Origin: an uncultured Acetatifactor sp.
Lineage (GTDB): Bacteria; Bacillota; Clostridia; Lachnospirales; Lachnospiraceae
Length of the DNA stretch: 37,702 nt
NCBI GenBank assembly: GCA_947595925.1
Contig: CANQEV010000032.1
Span: 1 to 37,702, forward strand
Reading direction: 5' to 3'
How positions within the stretch are numbered: position 1 is the stretch's first letter; every line of letters starts with the position of its first letter. Both the position numbers and the translations under genes were made by a program. The notes beneath the pieces are model-generated. The model searched no databases. It was not told the DNA's origin and worked only from the letters and a program-made list of their open reading frames with translations. Positions 31,457-37,702 of this stretch are shown in pieces.

Positions 31457-32635
31457 ATGAGGTTAGAGGTCATCAGTTTTACGGAGAACGGGATCCGGCT
31501 TTCCCAGAGGCTGGCGGAGGCATGGGATGGCAGCATAAAAAGTTTTCAGGAACAACGGGGATGCGGCAGAAATGGGTTCTTTCAGGAAAGCGGGACGGCT
31601 GTTCCGGAAGGGATCGCGTTATATACAAAGTGCGGGGCGCAGTCGCAACAGGCACCCCAGGAGCTTTCCACCCTGAAGAAGGGGCAGGAATCTCAGCACC
31701 CCGTGGAGTTTGTGGAACAGAGCGTCGGAGATTGGGCGGGGGAGCGGATGCGGGAAGACAGGTGCCTTCTCTTTATCGGGGCCTGCGGGATCGCCGTCAG
31801 GGCGACAGCCCCCCATCTTCTGAATAAACTCTGCGACAGCCCGGTTCTTGTGATGGATGAAATGGGACAGTATGTGATCCCCGTCCTGTCCGGACATTAC
31901 GGAGGGGCAAACCGGATCGCCGGGGAGATAGCGGCGGTTTTGGGCGCGGTTCCCGTCATTACCACGGCCACGGACCTCAACCATAAGTTTGCCGTGGATC
32001 TGTTCGCAAAAAAGAACGGCCTGCTCATTGTCAACAGGGACGGGATCGCAAAGGTATCGGCAAAGGCGCTGGCGAACCGGGAAATCACCCTGTCCGTTGA
32101 AATGGGGCATGTCCGTGAGGGCGCAAGACTTCCGGAGGGGGTCCGTCTGGTTTCCTATCCGCCGGCGGGGTATGTGGATGTGCTGATTACCGGGGAGGAA
32201 AAAGTTTCTGATGCGGTCCTGATCTTAAGGCCCAGGGAATACGCCTTTGGGGCGGGTTGCAGAAAGGGAAAGGAAGCGGAAAAGATAGAGGCTTTTCTGT
32301 GTCAATGCGCCGGGGAAGCGGGGATTCCCTTAGAACGGTTTTTCGCGCTGGCCTCCATCGACCGAAAGAGGGAAGAGCCGGGCCTGATATCCTGGAGCGA
32401 AAAACACCGGGTTCTCTTTTTGACATATACGGCGGCGGAGCTTTGGGAGGCGGAGGGAGAGTTTCAGGCTTCCGCGTTTGTGCTGGAGAAAACGGGGGTG
32501 GACAATGTGTGCGAGCGGGCGGCCCTGAAAGCCTGCGGTCCTTCGGGCAGGTTAGTTTACGGGAAACACGCGGAGGACGGGATGACGGCGGCGATCGCGA
32601 AAAGGGAATGGAGCGTGGCGTTTGATGAGGAATAA
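31457..32635 (+). CDS. cbiG: Cobalt-precorrin-5A hydrolase
   Basis: 392 residues from ATG 31457; earlier in-frame starts (GTG 31415, ATG 31436) lack family resemblance, while MRLEVISFTENGIRLSQRL is the usual opening. Landmarks: LLFIGACGIAVRATAPHLLNKLCDSPVLVMDEMGQYVIPVLSGHYGGANRIA and GAVPVITTATDLNHKFAVDLF in the core, and the C-terminal FGAGCRKGKEAEKIEAF, then LASIDRKREEPGLISWSE. CbiG opens the delta-lactone and releases acetaldehyde in the anaerobic pathway. The acetaldehyde released could be a substrate for the aldehyde reductases upstream (speculative). Overlaps cbiH. Confidence 0.93.
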   Translation: MRLEVISFTENGIRLSQRLAEAWDGSIKSFQEQRGCGRNGFFQESGTAVPEGIALYTKCGAQSQQAPQELSTLKKGQESQHPVEFVEQSVGDWAGERMREDRCLLFIGACGIAVRATAPHLLNKLCDSPVLVMDEMGQYVIPVLSGHYGGANRIAGEIAAVLGAVPVITTATDLNHKFAVDLFAKKNGLLIVNRDGIAKVSAKALANREITLSVEMGHVREGARLPEGVRLVSYPPAGYVDVLITGEEKVSDAVLILRPREYAFGAGCRKGKEAEKIEAFLCQCAGEAGIPLERFFALASIDRKREEPGLISWSEKHRVLFLTYTAAELWEAEGEFQASAFVLEKTGVDNVCERAALKACGPSGRLVYGKHAEDGMTAAIAKREWSVAFDEE

Positions 32636-33386
32636 GATCTGGATCGTGGGAATGGGGCCTGGCCGGGAAGAGCTGATGACCGCGGAGGCGATAAACATTT
32701 TAGAAGAGGCGGATGTCATCGTGGGGTATACGGTCTATATCGATCTCTTAAGGCGGCGCTTTACAGGCAAGGAGCTGGTGTCCACGCCCATGCGCCAGGA
32801 GGTGCAGCGGTGCAGGCTCTGCTATGAAGAAGCGGAAAAAGGGAAGCGGGTGGCCCTGGTCTGCAGCGGAGACGCCGGAATCTACGGCCTGGCGTCCCTG
32901 ATGTATGAGCTGGGGGAGAGGTATCCCGGGACGGAGCTTGCAGTGATTCCGGGAATCACGGCGGCCAGCAGCGGCGCGGCGGTTCTGGGAGCGCCATTGA
33001 ATCATGACTTTTGCACCATCAGCCTGAGCGATCTTTTGACGCCCTGGGAAACGATCGAAAAACGGCTGGCGGCGGCAGCGGCAGGGGATTTTGCAATCGT
33101 GCTCTATAATCCCGCCAGTCATAAGCGGAAGGATCACTTAAAGAGGGCCTGCGACATCCTCTTGCGGTATCTGGAGCCGGAGAGACCCTGCGGATATGTG
33201 GAAAATATCGGCAGGGAGGGTACGAAGGCCGTGACCTGTACTTTGAGAGAACTGCGGGAGATTCAAGTAAATATGTTTACAACAGTGTTTATCGGAAATT
33301 CCCAGTCCCAGATCCTGGGGGGAAAACTGATCACAAAGCGGGGGTACCGGATTGAAAGAGATACTGTTATTTGCGGGGACAACTGA
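32625..33386 (+). CDS. cbiH: Cobalt-factor III C17-methyltransferase
   Basis: 253 residues from ATG 32625 (a TTG at 32622 is adjacent). SAM methylase motifs: IWIVGMGPGREELMTAEAINILEEADVIVGYTVYIDLL, LVCSGDAGIYGLASLMYEL, PGITAASSGAAVLGAPLNHDFCTISLSDLLTPWETIEKRL, and the ending FTTVFIGNSQS. The LSDLLTPW motif marks the C17/CbiH class, which makes the ring contraction. Its start lies inside cbiG and its end overlaps the next gene by 35 bp. Confidence 0.95.
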   Translation: MRNKIWIVGMGPGREELMTAEAINILEEADVIVGYTVYIDLLRRRFTGKELVSTPMRQEVQRCRLCYEEAEKGKRVALVCSGDAGIYGLASLMYELGERYPGTELAVIPGITAASSGAAVLGAPLNHDFCTISLSDLLTPWETIEKRLAAAAAGDFAIVLYNPASHKRKDHLKRACDILLRYLEPERPCGYVENIGREGTKAVTCTLRELREIQVNMFTTVFIGNSQSQILGGKLITKRGYRIERDTVICGDN

Positions 33387-35412
33387 AGGGCGAAAGTTAT
33401 CGGAATGTCTGTCGGCGGCGGGGATTCCCCATACGGTGTGCGTGGCTACCGAATACGGGGAGATCACAATGGGGGAGCATCCACTGGCGAAGATCCGCCG
33501 GGGCAGGATGGACCGGCGGGAGATGGCGGAATGGATCCGACAGGGGGATTTTATGGCGGTGGCGGACGCCACCCATCCGTATGCCGAAGAAGTCACGGAT
33601 AATATCCGGGCGGCGCTGGAGGGAACGGATATCCCTTATATCCGGATCAAGCGGGAGACAGGCGGCGCTGGAAAGCGCGGCGGGAGGATCTTTCGGTTTG
33701 ACACCCTGGAAGCCTGTGCGGCGGAGCTGGAAAAAACAGAGGGGAATATCCTTTTGACCACGGGGAGCAAGGATCTGGGGGCCTTCTGCGCCTCGGAAAA
33801 GCTCCGGGAGAGGCTGTATGTCCGGGTGCTGCCGGGGCTTGAGAGTTTAAGGCTCTGTATGGAGCAGGGGATCAGCGGGAAGCAGATCCTGGCGCTGCAG
33901 GGACCGTTTACGGCGGAGATGAACGAGGCCATGATACGCCAGTACCGGATCCAATGCTTAGTGACCAAGGCCAGCGGCAGGACCGGCGGATACCAGGCGA
34001 AGCTGGAGGCCGCAGAAAAAACCGGTATTTCCGTCTTTGTGGTCGGCAGTCATGAAGAAGATCCGGGCTGTTCTTTTCAAGAGGCGTGCAAAAAGATCGG
34101 GCAGCTCTGCGGAAAGAAGCTGGCGCCCCGGGATAGAATGGAGATCCTCCTGGCAGGCGCGGGAATGGGCGGGGAAAACAGTCTGACCGAGGAAGTCCGT
34201 CTGGCTGTTGAAAGCGCGGATCTCTTGTTCGGTTCGGAGCGGCTGATCTCCCGGTTTCATCCCAGAATCGAAAAAAAGCCCTATTATCAGGCGGAGCAAA
34301 TCCTGCCGTATCTGAAAGAAATGCAGGAGAGCCTGTCTTTGGAAAACGGCAGGGTGGTGGTCCTCTTTTCCGGGGACACCGGGTTTTACAGCGGGTGTAA
34401 GTCCCTGTATCGGGAACTGCTGGCGGAGATCCGGGGAGGCGGGCTTTCCGCCGATGTGCGGATTCTGCCGGGGATCTCGTCGGTGGCCTGCCTTGCCGCC
34501 TGTATCGGGGAGAGTTATCAGGACGCGGTCGTCTTCAGCATGCATGGCAGGAAGGTTTCTGATCCGGCGGGCTGGATCGCGGGGAACAGGAAAACCTTTC
34601 TTCTGATGTCCGGCCCGGAGGATGTCCGGAACCTTGGCAGCGCGCTGCTGGAGGCGGGGATGAGCCGCTGCAGGATCCTGGCGGGCTTTCAGCTCTCCTA
34701 CCAGGAGCAGAGGATTCTGGACCTGACCCCCGAGGAATGCTGCGGGGTAAGGGAGGAAGGACTCTACACCTGTTTTGTCGAAAATCCCTGTGCAGTTCAG
34801 AGGGAGTTGACTCCCGGAAAGGCGGACGGGGAGTTTATCCGGGAAAAGGTTCCTATGACAAAGGCGGAGGTTAGGGAAGTAAGCATCTGTAAACTAAAGC
34901 TCCGGCAGGGCGCCGTAGTTTATGATATCGGAAGCGGGACCGGCTCTGTCGCTGTGGAGATCGCAGGATTGTCCGGCGATATTCCGGTGTACGCCATCGA
35001 GCGGCGGGAGGAGGCGGTCCGCCTCATAAAAGCGAACCGGGAAAAATTTCGATTGCCGAATATACAAGTCATCGCCGCGGAAGCCCCGGAGGGATTTGTG
35101 AATCTGCCGGTTCCGACCCATGCGTTTATAGGGGGCAGCGGAGGGAGGCTGCGGGAGATCCTGGCCGCCCTGTATCAAAAAAATCCGGAGATGCGCGTGG
35201 TCATAAATGCGGTCAGCCTGGAGACGATCTGTGAGATCCGGGATATTCTTTCACAGTTTCCCGTGAAAAACCCGGAGACGGTGCAGTTGCAGGTGAGCAG
35301 AGCGAAGCAGGCGGGGGAGCATCACCTGATGCTGGCGGAAAACCCTGTCTGGATCTGCGCGTTTGACTTCTGTGCGGGGGAAAGTGATCCAGAAGAGCCG
35401 GAGGCCCGCTGA
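33352..35412 (+). CDS. cbiJET: CbiJ-CbiE-CbiT fusion: precorrin-6A reductase and precorrin-6B/7 methyltransferases
   Basis: 686 residues from TTG 33352, inside the end of cbiH. Residues 1-255 are a CbiJ/CobK reductase: ILLFAGTTEGRKLSECL, GEITMGEHPLAKIRRGRMD, DATHPYAEEVTDNI and LLTTGSKDLGAF. Residues 263-480 are CbiE, a tetrapyrrole methylase: EILLAGAGMGGENSLTEEVRLAVESADLLFGSERL, VVVLFSGDTGFYSGCKSL, RILPGISSVACLAA. From about 500 is CbiT: MTKAEVREVSICKLKL, the SAM site VVYDIGSGTGSVAVEIA, and HAFIGGSGGRLREILA. CbiE and CbiT fused is CobL-like; the three-part fusion with CbiJ puts reduction and the last methylation/decarboxylation in one chain. Confidence 0.93.
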   Translation: MKEILLFAGTTEGRKLSECLSAAGIPHTVCVATEYGEITMGEHPLAKIRRGRMDRREMAEWIRQGDFMAVADATHPYAEEVTDNIRAALEGTDIPYIRIKRETGGAGKRGGRIFRFDTLEACAAELEKTEGNILLTTGSKDLGAFCASEKLRERLYVRVLPGLESLRLCMEQGISGKQILALQGPFTAEMNEAMIRQYRIQCLVTKASGRTGGYQAKLEAAEKTGISVFVVGSHEEDPGCSFQEACKKIGQLCGKKLAPRDRMEILLAGAGMGGENSLTEEVRLAVESADLLFGSERLISRFHPRIEKKPYYQAEQILPYLKEMQESLSLENGRVVVLFSGDTGFYSGCKSLYRELLAEIRGGGLSADVRILPGISSVACLAACIGESYQDAVVFSMHGRKVSDPAGWIAGNRKTFLLMSGPEDVRNLGSALLEAGMSRCRILAGFQLSYQEQRILDLTPEECCGVREEGLYTCFVENPCAVQRELTPGKADGEFIREKVPMTKAEVREVSICKLKLRQGAVVYDIGSGTGSVAVEIAGLSGDIPVYAIERREEAVRLIKANREKFRLPNIQVIAAEAPEGFVNLPVPTHAFIGGSGGRLREILAALYQKNPEMRVVINAVSLETICEIRDILSQFPVKNPETVQLQVSRAKQAGEHHLMLAENPVWICAFDFCAGESDPEEPEAR

Positions 35413-35453
35413 ATCGGGTGGATACAAGCGCTGTGCGCGGAAACGGAGAAACT

Positions 35454-36824
35454 ATGAAATTAAAACGGGTCATGATCGCCGCTCCGGGGAGTGGAAGCGG
35501 CAAGACGACGATCACCTGCGCGCTGCTGCAGACCTTGAAAAAGATGGGGCTTCAGGCGGCGTCCTACAAATGCGGCCCCGATTATATCGATCCCATGTTT
35601 CATGAAAAGGCCCTGGGGATCCCGTCGAAGAACCTGGACACCTTCTTTACGGGGGAGGAAGCGACGAGATACCTGCTTCTGAAAAACAGGACGGAGGAGG
35701 ACATTGCTGTCCTGGAGGGCGTTATGGGGATCTTTGACGGGCTGGGCGGCGCCCGGGAAGAGGGTTCCTCCTACCATCTCGCGAAAGTGACAAAGACCCC
35801 GGTGATTCTCGTGGTGGATGCAAAGGGAATGGGGCGTTCTGTAATTCCGCTGATCGCGGGATTTCTGGCCTACGACAGGGAGCATCTGGTGAAAGGGGTG
35901 ATCCTGAACCGGATGCGCCGGTCTTATTTTGAGACGGCCGGACCCATGATCGAAAAGGAACTGGGCGTCCGGGTGCTGGGCTTTATGGAAGAACAGGAGG
36001 ATTTCCGCCTGGAGAGCAGGCATCTCGGGCTGCTGCTCCCGGACGAGACGGCCCATGTCGAAATCTGGCTGGAGACGGTCTCGGAGGCATTTCAGAAGAC
36101 GGTTTCCGTAGAGGGGATCCTGGAGATTGCGGAGGGAGCAGAGCCCCTTGCGGAAGAAGCCGCGCCGTCCTTCGGCGGGAGAAGGTCCGGCGGCTTTTTG
36201 GCCCGCATCGCCGTGGCCAGGGACGAGGCCTTCTGCTTTTACTATGAGGACAATCTTCTGATGCTTCAGGAGATGGGGGCGGAAATAGCATACTTTTCCC
36301 CGCTTCACGACCGAAGCCTGCCGGAGGGGTGCGGCGGGATCCTGCTGGGAGGGGGATACCCGGAAGTCTACGCGGAGGCCCTCAGCGCTAATACGGCCAT
36401 GCTGATGGAAATGAAAAACGCGGCGGCGAACCGGATGCCCATGACGGCGGAGTGCGGCGGGTTTCTGTATCTGCATGATGAATTGATTGACCGGAAGGGC
36501 AGACGGTATCCTATGGCGGGAGTAGTCCCGGCGGTCTGCCGTGACACCGGCAGGCTGGCGCGCTTCGGCTATGTGGAGATCGAAGAAAAGCAGGGGTACT
36601 TTCTGCCGAAAGGCGGGAAGATCAAAGGGCATGAATTTCACTATTTTGACAGCGAGGATAACGGCTGCGGCTGCCTTGCAGTGAAACCGGCCACGGGAAA
36701 AAGCTATCCCTGCGTGATGACCGGCGAACAGTATTGGATGGGGTTCCCCCATCTCTATTATCCGTCGAACCCTGCTTTTGCAGAGAACTTTTTGAAAAAG
36801 GCGGAAGCGTATGGAAGGAGGTGA
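35454..36824 (+). CDS. cbiA: Cobyrinic acid a,c-diamide synthase
   Basis: 456 residues from ATG 35454 (weak cggagaa site upstream). The P-loop is GSGSGKTTIT (12-21), then KCGPDYIDPMFHEKALGIPSKNLDTFF and VLEGVMGIFDGLGG in the ATPase half. The C-terminal amidotransferase half starts at RIAVARDEAFCFYYEDNLLMLQEMGAEIAYFSPL; the catalytic cysteine is Cys334 in TAECGGFLYL and the histidine is in IKGHEFHYFD. CbiA amidates the a and c side chains with glutamine and ATP. It is the last pathway enzyme in the operon. Confidence 0.95.
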   Translation: MKLKRVMIAAPGSGSGKTTITCALLQTLKKMGLQAASYKCGPDYIDPMFHEKALGIPSKNLDTFFTGEEATRYLLLKNRTEEDIAVLEGVMGIFDGLGGAREEGSSYHLAKVTKTPVILVVDAKGMGRSVIPLIAGFLAYDREHLVKGVILNRMRRSYFETAGPMIEKELGVRVLGFMEEQEDFRLESRHLGLLLPDETAHVEIWLETVSEAFQKTVSVEGILEIAEGAEPLAEEAAPSFGGRRSGGFLARIAVARDEAFCFYYEDNLLMLQEMGAEIAYFSPLHDRSLPEGCGGILLGGGYPEVYAEALSANTAMLMEMKNAAANRMPMTAECGGFLYLHDELIDRKGRRYPMAGVVPAVCRDTGRLARFGYVEIEEKQGYFLPKGGKIKGHEFHYFDSEDNGCGCLAVKPATGKSYPCVMTGEQYWMGFPHLYYPSNPAFAENFLKKAEAYGRR

Positions 36825-36829
36825 GCTTT

Positions 36830-37066
36830 ATGGAAAACTCTTATCGCTATTTTGAAAACAGGGAGTGCCGGTATTTTCCGTGCCACGAAGGTCTGGAAGA
36901 GTTTAACTGCCTGTTCTGCTATTGTCCCCTATACACCCGGGAAGACTGCCCCGGGAAGCCTGAATATATGGAAAAGGCGGGAAGAAGGATCAAGGTCTGC
37001 ACGGGCTGCACATTTCCCCACAGGCCGGAGAATTATGAAAAAGTGCTGGAAGCGCTGAAATCGTGA
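36830..37066 (+). CDS. Cysteine-rich small-domain protein
   Basis: 78 residues; the best Shine-Dalgarno in the window (AAGGAGGTGA, 36815-36824) fixes the ATG at 36830. Cysteines are arranged as ECRYFPCHEG, FNCLFCYCPLY, DCPG and VCTGC. This fits the family of small Cys-rich proteins (PF04071-like) found beside cobalamin and radical/metal genes, probably a metal-binding or cluster-carrying protein. The ribosome site is inside the end of cbiA. Its role in the pathway is unknown. No convincing terminator follows before the tRNA promoter. Confidence 0.8.
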   Translation: MENSYRYFENRECRYFPCHEGLEEFNCLFCYCPLYTREDCPGKPEYMEKAGRRIKVCTGCTFPHRPENYEKVLEALKS

Positions 37067-37180
37067 AACCGGATAACGGTGCCGCCGCGGCCTAAAAAGA
37101 GAGCGATAGCCTGAAAGGAAGCGGCCTGGTCCGGCAAAAAACGAACATCACAAAAGAAGTGTAAAATTTTGGCTTTCCCC

Positions 37181-37209
37181 TTGTCAAAAAACAGGAATTA
37201 TGCTATAAT
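37181..37209 (+). promoter_or_regulatory. Promoter of the tRNA operon
   Basis: TTGTCA (37181-37186), 17-bp spacer, perfect TATAAT (37204-37209). It lies 85 bp before the first tRNA. The 37067-37180 stretch before it holds no gene and no clear terminator. Confidence 0.8.
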
Positions 37210-37293
37210 CAACTCCGTTGAGGTTTCGGGCCGGAGGGAAAATGGCCAGTTGTCCATCGACAAGGGGCTGTCATATACGAGAGTTCCCGATCA

Positions 37294-37365
37294 GGCTCCA
37301 TGGTCAAGCGGTTAAGACATCGCCCTTTCACGGCGGTAACACGGGTTCGATTCCCGTTGGAGTCA
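37294..37365 (+). tRNA. tRNA-Glu (TTC)
   Basis: 72 nt: acceptor GGCTCCA / TGGAGTC with A73, D-loop, anticodon loop CTTTCAC giving TTC, and T-arm GGGTTCGATTCCC. CCA is not encoded. Confidence 0.95.
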
Positions 37366-37383
37366 TTACCCGAAAGGGTTTGC

Positions 37384-37457
37384 GGACCTTTAGCTCAGTC
37401 GGTTAGAGCAACCGGCTCATAACCGGTCGGTCCTGGGTTCGAGTCCCCGAAGGTCCA
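37384..37457 (+). tRNA. tRNA with CAT anticodon (elongator Met or Ile2)
   Basis: 74 nt: acceptor GGACCTT / AAGGTCC with A73, D-arm AGCTCAGTCGGTTAGAGCA, anticodon loop CTCATAA, T-arm GGGTTCGAGTCCC. The CAT anticodon is either elongator methionine or, if C34 is modified to lysidine, isoleucine for AUA. The choice is not decidable from this sequence alone. Not an initiator: the acceptor is fully paired at position 1. CCA not encoded. Confidence 0.9.
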
Positions 37458-37465
37458 TGAAGCGT

Positions 37466-37499
37466 GCACAGACAGTCGAAGAAAGTCCGCGGTCTGTGC
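37466..37499 (+). other. Hairpin between tRNAs
   Basis: GCACAGAC (37466-37473) and GTCTGTGC (37492-37499) form an 8-bp stem with an 18-nt loop. No T tract follows, so it looks like a processing or spacing structure, not a terminator. Confidence 0.6.
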
Positions 37500-37518
37500 G
37501 CGTGTACCGTTCTCAAAT

Positions 37519-37543
37519 ATCTGTCCCGGTTTTTCGGACAGAT
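37519..37543 (+). other. Second hairpin between tRNAs
   Basis: ATCTGTCC (37519-37526) pairs with GGACAGAT (37536-37543) around a T-rich loop, 5 bp before tRNA-Asp. The T run is in the loop and not after the stem. Confidence 0.6.
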
Positions 37544-37548
37544 CATAT

Positions 37549-37622
37549 GGCCCAGTGGCTCAGTTGGTTAGAGCGCCGCCCTGTCACGGCGGAGGTCGTC
37601 GGTTCGAGCCCGATCTGGGTCG
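37549..37622 (+). tRNA. tRNA-Asp (GTC)
   Basis: 74 nt: acceptor GGCCCAG / CTGGGTC with G73, anticodon loop CTGTCAC giving GTC, T-arm CGGTTCGAGCCCG. G73 is the aspartate identity base. CCA not encoded. Confidence 0.95.
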
Positions 37623-37628
37623 TTTTAT

Positions 37629-37701
37629 GGGGTCTTAGCTCAGCTGGGAGAGCATCTGCCTTACAAGCAGAGGGTCATAGGTTCGAGCCCTATAGGCCCC
37701 A
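37629..37701 (+). tRNA. tRNA-Val (TAC)
   Basis: 73 nt: acceptor GGGGTCT / AGGCCCC with A73, anticodon loop CTTACAA giving TAC, T-arm AGGTTCGAGCCCT. It ends one base before the window edge, so further tRNAs may follow. CCA not encoded. Confidence 0.95.
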
Positions 37702-37702
37702 T

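Noticed and set aside
35460..36752. A 430-residue minus-strand open frame opposite cbiA
   Set aside because: His/Pro/Arg/Gln-rich composition, no ribosome site and no family resemblance; it is a shadow of the GC-rich cbiA gene, as are many other long minus-strand frames in this operon.
37519..37543. The inter-tRNA hairpin as a terminator
   Set aside because: The T-run is in the loop and none follows the stem; the downstream tRNAs are only a few bases away.

Overview
The window looks like a chromosomal segment of an anaerobic Bacillota bacterium, most likely a Lachnospirales/Clostridia relative. The grounds are strong Shine-Dalgarno sites, frequent GTG/TTG starts, Gram-positive-type lipoproteins (LTAC/LAAC/LLCAC lipoboxes), an anaerobic (CbiK/CbiD/CbiG-type) cobalamin pathway, and tRNA genes without encoded CCA. 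The taxonomic placement is inference. Almost everything is on the + strand; the one clear exception is an XRE-type repressor.

Region 1 (1-11.7 kb) is a redox/aldehyde and esterase cluster. It opens with the tail of an Fe-S aldo/keto reductase and a frameshifted stub of a short-chain dehydrogenase. A LysR-type regulator follows, then three transcription units: a two-domain secreted esterase lipoprotein; an operon with a DUF362 lipoprotein, a DUF318-type permease, a flavodoxin-domain lipoprotein, an esterase and a flavin-reductase-like protein; and an operon with two aldo/keto reductases, an iron-type alcohol dehydrogenase, cupin and flavodoxin remnants, and a DUF4405-like membrane protein. Each unit is preceded by the same roughly 43-bp element: a dyad AGTTnnnACC / GGTnnnAACT plus a conserved 20-bp extension, always exactly 63 bp upstream of a -10 hexamer. 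This is the geometry expected of a LysR activator, so the three units look like one regulon.

Region 2 (11.7-15.1 kb) is visibly more AT-rich and accessory in character. It has a decayed minus-strand fragment, an unknown lipoprotein, an orphan Vsr-type mismatch endonuclease, an XRE regulator divergent from a promoter carrying three TTTATAGA boxes, and three small cysteine-rich proteins, two of them with a C-terminal membrane anchor. A 43-bp palindromic repeat occurs twice here.

Region 3 (15.2-37.1 kb) is one long GC-rich cobalamin operon behind a sigma-A-like promoter, a cobalamin riboswitch with B12 box, and a terminator hairpin. Order: exported CbiK-like chelatase, B12/corrinoid (or tetrapyrrole) ABC importer (binding lipoprotein, permease, ATPase with a C-terminal extension), cbiP, cobT, cobU, cobS, a short CobU-like protein, a CobC-like phosphatase, cbiB, a cobD-cbiC fusion, cbiD, cbiF, cbiG, cbiH, a cbiJ-cbiE-cbiT fusion, cbiA, and a small Cys-rich protein. 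Most genes overlap or nearly touch. No cbiL, no sirohydrochlorin-forming enzyme and no corrinoid adenosyltransferase are visible, so those steps must come from elsewhere. Short tandem repeats (63, 41 and 36 bp units) have expanded at three places inside this operon.

Region 4 (37.18-37.70 kb) is a tRNA operon (Glu-TTC, CAT, Asp-GTC, Val-TAC) behind a near-consensus promoter; it reaches the window edge.
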